DNA of 64,000 nucleotides from Oscillibacter sp. PC13. GTDB taxonomy: Bacteria > Bacillota > Clostridia > Oscillospirales > Oscillospiraceae. Below are positions 27,100 to 37,955 of the stretch, in pieces. Under the pieces are notes generated by a model, which saw nothing but the letters and a program-made list of their open reading frames with translations, was not told where the DNA came from and did not search any database. Within the stretch, counting starts at the first letter, position 1; every line of letters begins with the position of its first letter. Where the stretch lies: assembly GCF_900115635.1 (NCBI RefSeq), contig NZ_FOXE01000001.1, forward strand, positions 124,001-188,000, written 5' to 3'. The position numbers were made by a program, and so were the translations under genes.

Positions 27100-27300
27100 A
27101 CAACGTCTCCTCTATCTGGCATATCAAAGATAGACGCCGCTGTTCGCGGCGGCATCTCAAAAAATTCAGAGCGTTGTTATTATAAAGAATTTTCCCGCCT
27201 TTGTAAAGTAATACCGCTTAAAAAGTAACAAAAAATTACAAAATTTAGGGTTTGTTCATAATATCAGCCAATCGTTTGCTTTCATCTCCAGGCAGCTAAA

Positions 27301-27326
27301 AGCGCCCGGCCAACTCTGGCCAGGCG
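27301..27326 (-). terminator. Terminator of the DEAD-box helicase gene
   Basis: Minus-strand stem GCGCCTGGCC/GGCCGGGCGC with one wobble pair and a six-base loop, followed by TTTTAG. It lies just downstream of the helicase stop. Confidence 0.6.
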
Positions 27327-27332
27327 CAGCTT

Positions 27333-28490
27333 TCAGGTATCCTCTTCCAGGTTCCCGTTTTCGCCAAATTTTACCGGCACAATTTCATTTCGGGTGTTTT
27401 TTGCGATGTCGTCAATCCGCATTTTAGAGGGATAGTCCGCGATAAATGTCACAGCAATCCCCTGCCGCTTCGCCCGGCCGGTACGGCCGATACGGTGAAT
27501 ATAGTCCTGATTCTCATCTGGCACGTCACAGTTAAAAACAATGTCCACATCGTCCACGTCGATACCGCGGGCAGCCACATCCGTGGAGACAAATACCCGA
27601 AGGGCTCCCCGCCGAAACTTGTCCATCACCTGTTCCCGCTTTTTCTGGGGAATATCTCCGTGAATACATTCCGCATCAATACCCTGCATCTGTAAAAACT
27701 TCGTAACGCGCTCTGTCGCACCCTTTGTATTACAAAAGGCCATCGCCCGTTCAAATCCGGTTTCCTCCAGAATTTTAGCAATGGCATCCGCCTTGCCGTT
27801 ATAGCTGACATCCATGCGGAACTGCTTGATGTCCGGTTTATTTTGCTCGTCCTCCCGAACCGTAACCTCTTCCGCATCCCGCTGGTATACCCAGGCGATG
27901 TCCATCACCTCCCGGGAGATGGTGGCGGAAAACAGGCCAAGATTCTTTCGCTTGTCCATCCAGTCCAGCAGTCGGGTCACATCGTGAATAAAGCCCATAT
28001 CCAGCATTCGGTCCGCTTCGTCCAGCACAACGGTCTGGGCGGTGTCCACCCGAACGGTACGGCGCTTCATATGGTCGGAGAGCCGCCCAGGGGTAGCCAC
28101 CACAATCTGCGGCCGCTTTTTCAGTGCGTCAATCTGTTTTCCAATTGGCTGGCCGCCGTAAAGGCAGACGATGCGGACACCAGGTTTAAACGCCGCAATA
28201 TCCCTCAGCTCCCCGGTAATCTGAATGGCCAGTTCCCTGGTAGGGGCCAGGATAACCGCTTGAACGCTCTCGTCCTCCGGATCGATGTGCTCGACAATGG
28301 GGATTCCATAGGCAAATGTCTTTCCCGTACCGGTAGGGGCCTTGGCAATCACGTCCTTCCACGCCATCATCGGTGGAATGCACCCCGCCTGCACTGGCGT
28401 TGAAGCCTCAATTTCCCGTTTTTCAATGGCCCGCATAATCTCCGGTGACAGCCCAAGGCTGTCAAACCGGACGCCTTCTTTCAATTCCAT
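27333..28490 (-). CDS. DEAD-box ATP-dependent RNA helicase
   Basis: A 385-residue helicase core with Q motif at the start, Walker A APTGTGKTF, motif Ia PTRELA, ATPGRL, DEADRMLDMGF, SAT, then motif IV-VI sequences HGDIPQKKRE, STDVAARGID and HRIGRTGRA. It has little C-terminal extension, so it resembles compact CshA/RhlE-like enzymes that remodel RNA in ribosome assembly or decay. I chose the ATG at 28490 (after AAAGAAAAGGAATCAGAC); an upstream TTG would add 24 charged residues. A promoter at 28594-28622 implies a leader of about 95 bases. Confidence 0.88.
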   Translation of the reverse strand: MELKEGVRFDSLGLSPEIMRAIEKREIEASTPVQAGCIPPMMAWKDVIAKAPTGTGKTFAYGIPIVEHIDPEDESVQAVILAPTRELAIQITGELRDIAAFKPGVRIVCLYGGQPIGKQIDALKKRPQIVVATPGRLSDHMKRRTVRVDTAQTVVLDEADRMLDMGFIHDVTRLLDWMDKRKNLGLFSATISREVMDIAWVYQRDAEEVTVREDEQNKPDIKQFRMDVSYNGKADAIAKILEETGFERAMAFCNTKGATERVTKFLQMQGIDAECIHGDIPQKKREQVMDKFRRGALRVFVSTDVAARGIDVDDVDIVFNCDVPDENQDYIHRIGRTGRAKRQGIAVTFIADYPSKMRIDDIAKNTRNEIVPVKFGENGNLEEDT

Positions 28491-28874
28491 GTCTGATTCC
28501 TTTTCTTTCGTTTCCAATTCCTTACACTCCGGTGCGGTCTTTTCCTTGCATGAAACCGGCAAAAATACCGCAAACTGAAAAATGTCGTTATTTATTATAC
28601 CTTGAAATACAAAGCTTGTAAAGCTTCTGTAAAAAACGGCAAAAAGTCATTATTTTTATAAATATCATTTATTTTTTCTGTTATTTTTCATTTTATAAAA
28701 CTGTTTCCATTCATATCATATTTTACCATCTTTGTGCAGATAATATGATGTTCTCCATAGTAAAATTGTGTATTTTGTCGCATTGTGATTCATTTTTTAT
28801 GCTAGATTATTTTTGTATGGGATACCGGATTTGGACACTGCCGAACATGGTGTGGAGCAAGGGGGACGATCGGA
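28491..28874. other. AT-rich divergent spacer between helicase and XRE genes
   Basis: It holds the helicase promoter (28594-28622) and long leader. The remainder (28623-28800) is very AT-rich with T-runs and no gene. A possible weak promoter for the XRE gene is TTGTCG-17-TATGCT near 28777-28805. Nothing else recognised. Confidence 0.5.
28594..28622 (-). promoter_or_regulatory. Sigma-A promoter of the helicase gene
   Basis: Minus strand TTTACA (28617-28622), 17-base spacer, consensus TATAAT (28594-28599). Confidence 0.65.
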
Positions 28875-29081
28875 ATGGATTATGTGCGGATTTTACGAGA
28901 TCTTCGGGAGGATGCCGATAAAACGCAGACCCAAATCGCTGAAGTTCTCGGGACTTCTCAAACCATGTATGCGCGTTATGAGCGCGGTGCGAACGAGCTG
29001 CCAATCCACCACTTAATTACATTAAGCAAATATTACGGTGTCAGCACCGATTATCTGCTTGGTCTTACAAAAGAGCGCTGA
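28875..29081 (+). CDS. Small XRE-family helix-turn-helix regulator
   Basis: A 68-residue protein that is essentially one HTH_3 domain: LREDADKTQTQIAEVLGTSQTMYARYERGANELP, split here as helix 2 (TQTQIAEVLG) and recognition helix (SQTMYARYERG). The end STDYLLGLTKER is typical of small Cro/CI-like regulators in Firmicutes chromosomes. ATG preceded by GGGGGACGATCGGA. No effector domain; it is monocistronic, with a bidirectional terminator right after its stop. Targets unknown. Confidence 0.8.
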   Translation: MDYVRILRDLREDADKTQTQIAEVLGTSQTMYARYERGANELPIHHLITLSKYYGVSTDYLLGLTKER

Positions 29082-29117
29082 AAAATGAGGGCAGGAAAGA
29101 ATCCTGCCCTCATTTTT
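29081..29117. terminator. Bidirectional terminator between XRE and glgP
   Basis: A perfect 16-base stem (29081-29096 with 29102-29117) with A- and T-runs at the base. It serves the converging XRE and glgP transcripts. Confidence 0.85.
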
Positions 29118-29130
29118 TATGCAGATTTTG

Positions 29131-31557
29131 TTATTTGTGGGGGACATGCCAGATATTCTCCGCATACTGCGCCACAGCCCGGTCCGCCGCAAAGATGCCG
29201 CTGCGGGCAATATTGTGCAGACTCATGCGATTCCAGCGCTCGGTATCCGTGTAGACCTCTGTCATTTTCCGCTCCGCCTGGCAGTAGCTGGAAAAATCCG
29301 CCAGAAGCAAATACTCATCCGCCGCGCTGCCCTGGGTGCCAAACAGCAGTCTCTGGTACAAGTCCTCATACTGAACGCCATCCCGAAATCCGGTGCGCAG
29401 CGCATCCAGGCAGCGGTGCAATACCACATCCCTGCTGTAAAGCCTCTGTGGGACGTAATTTCCCTCTCTGAGCCTTGCCACTTCGTCTGCCCGGAGGCCG
29501 AAGAGGAACATATTCTCGTCGCCCAGTACCTCGTGCATTTCCACATTCGCACCATCCAATGTGCCTATGGTCAGCGCACCGTTCATCATGAACTTCATGT
29601 TGCCTGTGCCGCTGGCCTCCTTGCCGGCCAGCGAGATCTGCTGGCTGACCTCGCTGGCCGGCATCAGTTTCTCTGCCAGGGACACTCGGTAATTCTCCAG
29701 GAACACCACCTGCAGCTTGTCTTTGCACACAGGGTCATGGGCAATCTGATCCGCAAGGGAATTGATAAGGTGAATAATCCGCTTGGCCACAGCGTATCCC
29801 GGAGCCGCCTTGGCGCCAAAGAGGAAGGTATGAGGCTGGATAATGGTGCCGGGGTCATCCTGCAACTTCTGATACAGTGCGATGATATGCAATACGTTTA
29901 AAAGCTGCCGCTTATACTCATGAAGCCGCTTGACCTGCACATCAAAGATCGCATCCGGATTCAGGACGACTCCCTGCGTCTTATGCGCATAGGCGGCAAA
30001 GGATTCCTTGTTGGCCCGCTTGATTTCCGCAAGGCGCTGCCATACATTTGGATCTTCCGCAAAGGCATCCAGTTTCCGCAGGCTCTCCGGCCGGAGCAGG
30101 TAGGCATCTCCGCCGGTCAATTCCCGAATCAGGGCATCCAACCCCGGATTGATCTCGCTGAGCCACCGGCGGTGGTCGATGCCGTTTGTCACGTTCTGGA
30201 ATTTCCAAGGCTCCATGGCGCAGGCATCCTTGAAAACCTCGCTGCGCAAAATTTCGGAATGCAAGCCGCTGACGCCGTTTACCGCCATTCCCCCGGCGAT
30301 GCAGAGGTTTGCCATCCGCACCTCTCCGCCCCAGATGATCGCCATTTTCTCCGTCTTGGCGCCATCATGATAATAATCGTCCACTTTTCTCTGCCAGCGG
30401 CCGGAGATCTCCTGAAGAATCTGCCAAATACGGGGCAGCAGACGCTGCACCAAATCCTGCGGCCACCGCTCCAGAGCCTCCGCCAAAACTGTGTGGTTTG
30501 TATAGGCCACCGAGCGCGTAGTAATCCCCCACGCCTCGTCCCAGCCCATGCCGGCCTCGTCAATCAAAATCCGCATCAGCTCCGGAATCACCAGCGCCGG
30601 ATGGGTATCGTTGATTTGAATCACATTCTTCTCATGGAAATTTTTCAGCGTACCGTAAGTCTCCAGGTGCTTGGCCGTAATGGACTGCATCGTGGCGGAC
30701 ACAAAGAAATACTGCTGTTTCAGCCGCAGGGATTTTCCCTCATAGTGATTGTCCTCTGGATAGAGAACCTTGGCAATGGTTTCCGCCATTGCCTCCTCTT
30801 CCGTGGCCTTCAGGTACTCGCCTCTGGAAAACAGGGACATGTCCACGGGCTTTGTGGAACGCGCGTCCCACAGCCGCAGCACGTTAACATGCCCCGTTCC
30901 GTATCCGGCAACCTCCATGTCGCAGGGAATTGCCTGCACGATGGTGGCTCCTTCGTTAACGATGTGGAGATGTCCGTCCTGCCAAAACTCCCGGATTGTG
31001 CCGCCAAAGCTCACCTCTCTGGCCTCTGCAGGCTTTGGCAGCAGCCAGGCAGCCCCTAAATCCTTCCAGTTGTCAGGCAGCTCCACCTGCTGGCCCTCTA
31101 CGATTTTCTGCTTGAAAATACCAAGCTCGTAGCAGATGGAATAGCCAGTGGCGGGAATTTCCAGCGTGGTCATGGAGTCCAGATAACAGGCCGCCAAGCG
31201 GCCCAAGCCGCCGTTTCCAAGCGCTGCGTCCGGTTCGACCTCAAAGATATCGGCGGCCTGGAACCCCAAATGCTCCAGTGCCTCCCGCAGCTGCGGCAAA
31301 AGGCCCAGATTATAGGCGTTTTTCATCAGGCTGCGGCCCATCAAAAATTCCAGGGACAGGTAATGCACCTGCTTCTTTTTGTCGCGCCGTGTCTCCTGGC
31401 GGGTTTCCACCTCCCGCAGGGTCATCATATCCCGCAGGACCAATGCGCTGACGCGCATCATCTCCTGATCCGTGGCCTCCTCAGGCGTCTTTCCAAAGCT
31501 CAGCATCAGCTTGGCGGCGAGGGCTTCCTCCAGTACATTTGCAGTCAATGGTCTCAT
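29131..31557 (-). CDS. glgP: Glycogen/maltodextrin phosphorylase
   Basis: An 808-residue GT35 phosphorylase that releases glucose-1-phosphate from alpha-1,4-glucans. The pyridoxal-phosphate site is in EASGTGNMKFMMNGALTIG (the Lys of NMKF). Other family segments are ALGNGGLGRLAACYLDSM near residue 100, VKRLHEYKRQLLN and the phosphate-binding GTLDGANVEM. It is the last gene of the glycogen operon, nine bases after glgA, so synthesis and breakdown enzymes are made together. Length matches bacterial enzymes (about 800-830). Confidence 0.95.
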   Translation of the reverse strand: MRPLTANVLEEALAAKLMLSFGKTPEEATDQEMMRVSALVLRDMMTLREVETRQETRRDKKKQVHYLSLEFLMGRSLMKNAYNLGLLPQLREALEHLGFQAADIFEVEPDAALGNGGLGRLAACYLDSMTTLEIPATGYSICYELGIFKQKIVEGQQVELPDNWKDLGAAWLLPKPAEAREVSFGGTIREFWQDGHLHIVNEGATIVQAIPCDMEVAGYGTGHVNVLRLWDARSTKPVDMSLFSRGEYLKATEEEAMAETIAKVLYPEDNHYEGKSLRLKQQYFFVSATMQSITAKHLETYGTLKNFHEKNVIQINDTHPALVIPELMRILIDEAGMGWDEAWGITTRSVAYTNHTVLAEALERWPQDLVQRLLPRIWQILQEISGRWQRKVDDYYHDGAKTEKMAIIWGGEVRMANLCIAGGMAVNGVSGLHSEILRSEVFKDACAMEPWKFQNVTNGIDHRRWLSEINPGLDALIRELTGGDAYLLRPESLRKLDAFAEDPNVWQRLAEIKRANKESFAAYAHKTQGVVLNPDAIFDVQVKRLHEYKRQLLNVLHIIALYQKLQDDPGTIIQPHTFLFGAKAAPGYAVAKRIIHLINSLADQIAHDPVCKDKLQVVFLENYRVSLAEKLMPASEVSQQISLAGKEASGTGNMKFMMNGALTIGTLDGANVEMHEVLGDENMFLFGLRADEVARLREGNYVPQRLYSRDVVLHRCLDALRTGFRDGVQYEDLYQRLLFGTQGSAADEYLLLADFSSYCQAERKMTEVYTDTERWNRMSLHNIARSGIFAADRAVAQYAENIWHVPHK

Positions 31558-31566
31558 GCGTCTTCC

Positions 31567-33339
31567 TTACTCCGCCGACGGTTCTTTCTTCCTCGTCTTC
31601 GCGGCGGCTCCATTCTTTAAAGTGTTTTCCCGGCTTGTGGATGACTTTTTTACAGTCTTTGCAGCTTTTTTCACGGTCTCCGCTTTTTTCCCCGTACCCG
31701 CCCGCTTTGCGGGCTCTTTTTCTGCAGCGGTTTTTTTCACACATTCCTGTTCTGCCGTTCTCTCAGGGGCAGCATGGGCCTTCTCCGCAGCAGGGCGCAT
31801 AGCCTCTTGTTTTTCCGGCACCTGGACCAGTGCCGTTGTGGGCCGCAGAATCACGTCCGTTCTCTGGTCCGCGGAGTTCTCCGTCTGCTCCGGATCCGGC
31901 CAGGGCTGGCCCGTAATTCCTGCATAAATATGCAGATACTCCCTGGCGCTGCGCCCCCAACTGAAGTCGCTGTCCATGGCTCTTGCCCGCAGACGGGTGA
32001 ATGCGTCGCGGTTGTTTCTGTAAAGTTCCACAGCTTCCCGGATCACGTACAGCATATCTCCGCTGGCATAATTGGCAAAGGTAAATCCGTTGCCGGCGTC
32101 CCGCCAGGACTCATAGGGCTGAACGGTATCCTTCAGTCCCCCGGTTTCCCTAACAATGGGCACTGTGCCATAGCGCATGGCGATCATCTGTGAAAGGCCG
32201 CAGGGCTCGCTCTTGGACGGCATCAAAAACAAGTCTGCCCCGGCGTAGATTGCCATGGACAATTCTTCGTGGTAGTCCAGGCAGACCGCCATCCGCCCCG
32301 GATACTGCTGCGCAGCCCAGTGGAAAAACTCCTCGTACTTTTTATCGCCCTTCCCCAGTACAACCAGCTGCAGCGGAAGCTCCATCATATCATGGAGCAC
32401 CTCACAGATCAAGTCCAGGCCCTTATGGCTCACCAAGCGGCTGACAATCCCGACGATGGGCACATCCGCCTCCTCCCGCAGCCCCATCAGCTTCTGAAGC
32501 TCCGCCTTGTCTATGGCCTTTCCGGACATGTCCGCCGCAGAATAGCAGGCGGCGATATTGAGATCCCGGGACGGATCATATCTCTGCACGTCAATTCCAT
32601 TGAGCACACCGGAGAGTTTATAGCTGCACTGGCGCATAATGCCGTCCAGCCGATGAGCAAAGTAGCTGAGTTTCAGTTCATTTGCATAAGTGGGAGATAC
32701 AGCGTTTACGGCATCTGCGCAGAGAATAGCCGCCTTCAGCAGGTTGACATCTCCGTCCATCAAAATCGTGCCGTCATCCGCCCATCCGTGATCCAAGCCG
32801 AACAGATCACCTAAGGTCTCCAAACCATAGCGCCCTTGGTATTCAATATTATGGATGGTCAGTACGGTCCGAATGCTGCGCAGCCTCTCCTCCCGTACGC
32901 CATCATCCTTCAAATACACCGGAATCAGGGCCGTCTGCCAGTCATTGCAGTGGAGTACATCCGGCCAGAAGTTTATATGCGGCAGCATCTGCACCACTGC
33001 CCGGGAGAAAAATCCGAACCGTTCACCGTCGTCCATATAACCGTACAGATCCGGCCGCCGGAAATACTGCTCATTATCCAAGAAGTACCAGGTCACGCCG
33101 TCCTTTTTGATAGAGAACAGCCCGCAGTATGCATGACGCCAGGCAAGATCCACATAATCAAAGCCCAAGAATGTCAGCTGATTCTCAAATTTCTCCTTAA
33201 CCCGCTGGTACAGCGGCAGTATCACCGCTACCTCGGCCCCCTGGGCTGCCAGTGCAGCCGGCAGGGATCCGGCCACGTCTGCAAGGCCGCCCGTTTTGCA
33301 GAAAGGCACCGCCTCGCTGGTCGCATACAGGATTTTCAT
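31567..33339 (-). CDS. glgA: Glycogen synthase with a long basic C-terminal tail
   Basis: A 590-residue GT5 ADP-glucose:glucan transferase. KTGGLADVAGSLP at residues 15-27 is the ADP-glucose-binding loop, and SKSEPCGLSQMIAMRYGT with the following ETGGLKDTV is the C-domain E-x7-E region. The catalytic part ends near residue 480 (YAGITGQPWPD), as in normal 475-485 residue GlgA. About 110 further residues (31567 to about 31900) are rich in Lys, Ala and Glu with repeated KK and AEK units (KKAETVKKAAKTVKKSS), like histone-H1-type tails. The ATG at 33339 follows GGAAAGGAGACGTTT. The core call is firm; the tail's role is unknown. Confidence 0.93.
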   Translation of the reverse strand: MKILYATSEAVPFCKTGGLADVAGSLPAALAAQGAEVAVILPLYQRVKEKFENQLTFLGFDYVDLAWRHAYCGLFSIKKDGVTWYFLDNEQYFRRPDLYGYMDDGERFGFFSRAVVQMLPHINFWPDVLHCNDWQTALIPVYLKDDGVREERLRSIRTVLTIHNIEYQGRYGLETLGDLFGLDHGWADDGTILMDGDVNLLKAAILCADAVNAVSPTYANELKLSYFAHRLDGIMRQCSYKLSGVLNGIDVQRYDPSRDLNIAACYSAADMSGKAIDKAELQKLMGLREEADVPIVGIVSRLVSHKGLDLICEVLHDMMELPLQLVVLGKGDKKYEEFFHWAAQQYPGRMAVCLDYHEELSMAIYAGADLFLMPSKSEPCGLSQMIAMRYGTVPIVRETGGLKDTVQPYESWRDAGNGFTFANYASGDMLYVIREAVELYRNNRDAFTRLRARAMDSDFSWGRSAREYLHIYAGITGQPWPDPEQTENSADQRTDVILRPTTALVQVPEKQEAMRPAAEKAHAAPERTAEQECVKKTAAEKEPAKRAGTGKKAETVKKAAKTVKKSSTSRENTLKNGAAAKTRKKEPSAE

Positions 33340-33390
33340 AAACGTCTCCTTTCCACATAGGAACACTCATTCCGGAACACTCCGGGCATG

Positions 33391-34506
33391 TTAAATCTGC
33401 GCACCCTTTGCCAATACAATCGGATAGGAGCTGTGTCCCATCAATGTCCGGTCCGGCAAGACTTCTACATTCTTATCGGCAATAATGTATGCCAGCTCCG
33501 CATTGCGGCGGACCGTCGTCTCCTTAAACAGCACACAGTTGCGGACCACCGCACCGGACTCCACGCTCACGCCGGGAAAGAGAATGGAATTTTCCACAAT
33601 TCCTTCAATACAGCACCCGTCCGCCACCATGGAGTTTAAGCATCGGCCATCCGGGCCGATGTAGGCAGAGGACTTATCGGCACCTTTGGCCAGGATAGGC
33701 CGATCCAGGCGAAACAGATCCGCACGGATGGCCGGATCCAACAGCTGCATGCTGCGGTCGTAATATTCCTGTACGGAGCGAATCTGGGCAGCAAATCCGT
33801 TCCAGATATAGCTGCGCAGATACAGCGGCCCCTTCCGGGCCTGCAGCACATCCCGTCTCCAACTGTACTCATCACGGCTGGTACAGTCATCTACCAACTC
33901 CTTCAGCAGTGCGGTGGATAGGACATAGACCTCCAGTCCCCGATAGCCCCGGGGGGTATGCAGATGATACAGCACGTCCGTAACACGGCCATCCTGGTCA
34001 AGCTGAAAATAGGTACCATTCTCTGTTTCAAAGCTGTCGTTTCCGCAAACCACCGTGATATCCGCGCCAGACTCCACATGGCTTCTGTAAATATCAGAGA
34101 GAGGCAGGTTCACCACCAAATCCCCCTCCATCATCACCACATAGTCCTGCCGGATGGTATCCAGATAGGAGCGCACATCCGCCAGCGCCTCCATCTTCCC
34201 CCGGAAAGCGCTCTTTCCGCCCCACTTTTTCTTGTAATCGAACAGCGGCAGCACCTTCAGCCCGCCCCGCTTACGGGAAAGGTCCCAGTCCTTCCCCGTG
34301 CCCAAGTGGTCAAGCATGCTCTGATAGGGACCATGGAGCACGATGCCGACGTCGGTAACGCCGGCGTTTACCAGATTTGACAGGGCAAAATCCACTGCCC
34401 GGTACCGGCCGCCGAAGGGAATGGAAGAGGCAGCGCGAATCTCTCCAAGCTCCCGCAGGTTATTGCGCTTTTCGTAGGAAAAAATCATGCCGTGCAGCCC
34501 GTTCAT
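33391..34506 (-). CDS. glgD: GlgD, non-catalytic partner of glucose-1-phosphate adenylyltransferase
   Basis: A 371-residue homologue of GlgC in which the N-terminal nucleotide motif GGxGxRL is replaced ([17 protein letters not shown]). The sugar-nucleotide fold ([20 protein letters not shown]) and C-terminal left-handed beta-helix ([20 protein letters not shown]) are kept. In Firmicutes, GlgD pairs with GlgC and raises ADP-glucose synthesis. It overlaps glgC by four bases, as expected for a hetero-oligomer. Confidence 0.92.
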   Translation of the reverse strand: MNGLHGMIFSYEKRNNLRELGEIRAASSIPFGGRYRAVDFALSNLVNAGVTDVGIVLHGPYQSMLDHLGTGKDWDLSRKRGGLKVLPLFDYKKKWGGKSAFRGKMEALADVRSYLDTIRQDYVVMMEGDLVVNLPLSDIYRSHVESGADITVVCGNDSFETENGTYFQLDQDGRVTDVLYHLHTPRGYRGLEVYVLSTALLKELVDDCTSRDEYSWRRDVLQARKGPLYLRSYIWNGFAAQIRSVQEYYDRSMQLLDPAIRADLFRLDRPILAKGADKSSAYIGPDGRCLNSMVADGCCIEGIVENSILFPGVSVESGAVVRNCVLFKETTVRRNAELAYIIADKNVEVLPDRTLMGHSSYPIVLAKGAQI

Positions 34507-35711
34507 CTGGACACCTCCTTACCGTTCCGATCCAGCATGGTGCCGGCCGGTACCCGCCGTTCTTCCTCCAGGGTGCAGTCCGGCGCCAGCACGGTCAGTC
34601 CCCATTGCTCCGCTGCTGTCTGCTCTGGTGTTCCGCCTACGTGGCAGCCTCGCCCCACATGGCAGCGTTCGCCCAAGATGGCATATTCCACCACCGCTCC
34701 CGGCTCCACCGTCACGCCCGGCAGCAGCACCGAGTAGCTGACCCGTGCGCCTTCTCCGATATGGACCAGCGGCGACAGAACAGAATTTTCTACCGTTCCC
34801 TCAATGTCACTGCCACGGTTAAAGGCACTGTGGCTCACCTTGGAACGGTATCCCAGAAATGCAGGCGACGCATTGATGGAGCGGGCGTAGACAGGCCAGG
34901 ATTCATCCAAAAGATCCAGTCCGGACTCCGGGGACAGCATATCCATATTGGCATCCCACAAGGACTCCAGTGTCCCCACATCCTTCCAGTAGCCGGAAAA
35001 GCGATATGCCGCCATCCGCTCTCCGGCCGCCAGCATTGCCGGAATCACATTCTTGCCAAAGTCATTTTCCGAAGCGGAATCTGCCTCATCCGCCTCCAGA
35101 TATTTCCGCAGCACCTTCCAGGAAAACACATAGATGCCCATGGACGCCAGGTTACTCTTGGGGTCCTTTGGCTTCTCTGCGAATTCCGTCACATAATCGG
35201 AGTCGTCTACATTCATGATGCCGAATCTGGATGCCTCTGCCCAAGGTACCTCCATGACGGAAATGGTGCAGGCTGCGCCGGCAGCTTTATGGCGCGCCAG
35301 CATTTTGGAGTAATCCATCTTATAGATATGGTCACCGGAGAGAATGACCACATATTCCGGGTCATACAGATCCACAAATCCGATGTTCTGGTAAATCGCA
35401 TTTGCCGTCCCCTTGTACCAGGTACCACCCTCGCTGCCCATGTAGGGCGGCAGGACATGAACGCCGCCGGAGGAGCCGTCCAAATCCCACGGCTGGCCGC
35501 TTCCAATGTAACTGTTTAATTCCAACGGGCGGTACTGTGTCAGCACCCCCACCGTATCAATACCGGAATTGGTACAGTTGGACAGCGGGAAATCAATGAT
35601 GCGGTATTTTCCGCCGAAAGCCACTGCGGGCTTGGCCATTTCGCTGGTGAGAACGTACAGGCGGCTACCTTGGCCGCCTGCCAGCAGCATCGCAATGCAC
35701 TCCTTTTTCAT
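34503..35711 (-). CDS. glgC: Glucose-1-phosphate adenylyltransferase
   Basis: A 402-residue enzyme that makes ADP-glucose from ATP and glucose-1-phosphate, the committed step of glycogen synthesis. [14 protein letters not shown] is the catalytic nucleotide loop, then [36 protein letters not shown] and [11 protein letters not shown]. The C-terminal beta-helix carries hexapeptide repeats. Four-base overlaps link it to glgB upstream and glgD downstream. Confidence 0.95.
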   Translation of the reverse strand: MKKECIAMLLAGGQGSRLYVLTSEMAKPAVAFGGKYRIIDFPLSNCTNSGIDTVGVLTQYRPLELNSYIGSGQPWDLDGSSGGVHVLPPYMGSEGGTWYKGTANAIYQNIGFVDLYDPEYVVILSGDHIYKMDYSKMLARHKAAGAACTISVMEVPWAEASRFGIMNVDDSDYVTEFAEKPKDPKSNLASMGIYVFSWKVLRKYLEADEADSASENDFGKNVIPAMLAAGERMAAYRFSGYWKDVGTLESLWDANMDMLSPESGLDLLDESWPVYARSINASPAFLGYRSKVSHSAFNRGSDIEGTVENSVLSPLVHIGEGARVSYSVLLPGVTVEPGAVVEYAILGERCHVGRGCHVGGTPEQTAAEQWGLTVLAPDCTLEEERRVPAGTMLDRNGKEVSR

Positions 35712-37630
35712 GTCGTCTCCATCTCCTTTGCCTGTTTTTTCTTCCGCGGCTGTGGAAACACGCCCTCTCCACGCAGGAACACCGCACCGAAAGCCGGAAC
35801 CCGGATTGCAACGGAACAGGCTCTGCCGTGGGTAGAAATTCCTTCCACAACTACCGGGCCTGTATCGCCGAATCCGTCTCCGCCATAGGCAGTGTCATCC
35901 GTATTAAACGCAGGGACATACCGTCTGTGGGACGGCACTCCCATCCGGTAATTTTCATAGGTATTGGGAGAAAAATTCACCGCGCACAGCAGATCCCGCC
36001 CCCGCTTGTCTTTTCTCAGAAACGCCACCATATTGTTATGGTTGTCATCGGATACCAGCCACTCAAACCCTGCCCAGTCGAAATCAACCTCCCATAAGGC
36101 CGCTTCCCGTTTGTAAAAGGTATTGATATCCCGAAAGAACTGCTGCGTCTGCTGGTTTTCCTGCTGCTCCAGCAGATACCAGTCCAGCTGTCCATTGTCA
36201 TCCCACTCGTGCCACTGGCCAATTTCCGGCCCCATAAACATCAGCTTTTTCCCCGGGTGGGCCAGAAGATAGGCATAAAATCCCCGAAGGCACCGCAGCT
36301 GGTTTTGATAATCGCCCGGCATCTTTCCCACAAGGGAGCCCTTCATATGCACCACCTCGTCGTGGGAGATGGGCAGCACAAAGTTTTCCGAAAAAGCGTA
36401 CATCATAGAGAAGGTAATGTCCCGGTGGTGGTCCTGGCGGAACCATGGATCCAATTTCAAATAGTGGCACATGTCGTTCATCCAGCCCATGTTCCACTTT
36501 AGGTTGAAACCCAGCCCGCCCGTCTCCGGCGGGCGGGTCACCAGCGGCCAGGCCGTGGACTCCTCCGCAATCATCAGCACCTGGGGATTCACTGCAAATG
36601 CCATGCGGTTGAGTGCCTGCAAAAAGGCCACGGCCTCCAGGTTTTCTCTCCCGCCGTCCTTGTTGGGCGTCCATGGACGTCCCTCCCGTCCATAGTCCAG
36701 ATACAGCATGGAGGCCACAGCGTCTACCCGCAGCCCGTCGATGTGGTACTCCTCCAGCCAGAACCGGGCGGAAGAGAGGAGAAAGCTCAGCACCTCCGGC
36801 CGTCCGTAGTCAAAGACCCGGGTCCCCCATCCAGCGTGCTCCCACTTGTTGGGGTCGCTGTACTCATAGCAGCAGGCCCCGTCAAATTCGTACAGGCCCT
36901 GCTCGTCCTTGCAGAAATGAGCGGGCACCCAGTCCAGAATCACTGCAATGCCGTTTTTGTGCATGTGGTTCATAAACCACTGGAAGTCTGCCGGGGTTCC
37001 GAACCGTGAAGTGGGGGCAAAATAACCTGTGCACTGATAGCCCCAGGAAGCGTCCAGAGGGTGCTCCGTCACCGGCAGCAGTTCAATGGCCGTATAGCCC
37101 ATGTCCTTGACATAGGCTGCCAATTCTTTCGCCAAGGTCCGGTAATCGAGAAAGTCTCCATTTTCCCGCTTGCGCCAGGAGCCCAAATGCACCTCGTAGA
37201 TGTTCAATGGCGCGTTGTAAATAGGATGCTTTGCCTGCCGCTCCCGAAATTTTTCATCGCTCCAGCGAAATCCGCCGATGTCATACAGCTTACTGGCGGT
37301 GGCAGGCCGTGTCTCCGTGTGGAAACCGTAGGGATCTGCCTTATATCGGATCTTTCCATCCGTGCCTTGTATCGCATATTTGTAAGACGTATAGACCACC
37401 AGGTCCGGTATAAACCCCTCCCAGATCTCACCGCTGCGGCGCAGGCGGTTGGCAGATACATCCCAGTGATTAAAATCGCCCACCACAGAAACGGCGGCGG
37501 CGTGCGGCGACCAGACGCGAAACGTCCAGCCCGCTCTCCCCCGCTTCCTCTCTGGGTGGGCGCCAAACCACTGCCATCCATCTGTCAGGGTTCCTGCATG
37601 AAATCGGTCTCTCCATTCGCTGTTTGTCAT
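35708..37630 (-). CDS. glgB: 1,4-alpha-glucan branching enzyme
   Basis: A 640-residue GH13 enzyme that introduces alpha-1,6 branches. An N-terminal CBM48 domain ([17 protein letters not shown]) precedes the barrel. Catalytic motifs are [10 protein letters not shown], the nucleophile in [15 protein letters not shown], the acid EEST and [10 protein letters not shown] chose the ATG at 37630, which follows GGAGAGGAGCTCGAC; the frame extends 21 residues upstream without family character. It is the first gene of the glg operon behind a strong promoter at 37733-37761. Confidence 0.94.
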   Translation of the reverse strand: MTNSEWRDRFHAGTLTDGWQWFGAHPERKRGRAGWTFRVWSPHAAAVSVVGDFNHWDVSANRLRRSGEIWEGFIPDLVVYTSYKYAIQGTDGKIRYKADPYGFHTETRPATASKLYDIGGFRWSDEKFRERQAKHPIYNAPLNIYEVHLGSWRKRENGDFLDYRTLAKELAAYVKDMGYTAIELLPVTEHPLDASWGYQCTGYFAPTSRFGTPADFQWFMNHMHKNGIAVILDWVPAHFCKDEQGLYEFDGACCYEYSDPNKWEHAGWGTRVFDYGRPEVLSFLLSSARFWLEEYHIDGLRVDAVASMLYLDYGREGRPWTPNKDGGRENLEAVAFLQALNRMAFAVNPQVLMIAEESTAWPLVTRPPETGGLGFNLKWNMGWMNDMCHYLKLDPWFRQDHHRDITFSMMYAFSENFVLPISHDEVVHMKGSLVGKMPGDYQNQLRCLRGFYAYLLAHPGKKLMFMGPEIGQWHEWDDNGQLDWYLLEQQENQQTQQFFRDINTFYKREAALWEVDFDWAGFEWLVSDDNHNNMVAFLRKDKRGRDLLCAVNFSPNTYENYRMGVPSHRRYVPAFNTDDTAYGGDGFGDTGPVVVEGISTHGRACSVAIRVPAFGAVFLRGEGVFPQPRKKKQAKEMETT

Positions 37631-37955
37631 GTCGAGCTCCTCTCCTCCAGCCGTCCTGTAGTGGCAGAAGCACGTACTTTCCCTGCGTTCCATGTGCTCA
37701 ATCGGTCTTCCGGCGGTTCATTTGTTGAGTTTATTATACTTCCTGGCGAAAATACCGTCAAGAACTGTCCTGTCGAAAAGGAAATCAGATATCTGGCATA
37801 TTTCGCTAATATTTTTTTGATTTTTCAAAAAATTTTATACCACTTATCCAATATTAAATTGCATTTTACTGAAACTTTTCCAGAATTTAAGTCGTCTTAT
37901 TATACGCTTTCTGTTTATTCCGTGAATAAGCAGTGCTTTGGAGAGGAGTGTTTCC
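37631..37955. other. Divergent spacer between glgB and a lipoprotein gene
   Basis: Contains the glg operon promoter and about 95 bases of leader on the minus strand. The plus side (37762-37955) is AT-rich with T-runs. A possible -10 TATTAT lies near 37900, without a good -35. No gene recognised. Confidence 0.5.
37733..37761 (-). promoter_or_regulatory. Sigma-A promoter of the glycogen operon
   Basis: Minus strand TTGACG (37756-37761), 17-base spacer, consensus TATAAT (37733-37738); start about 95 bases before glgB. Confidence 0.75.
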
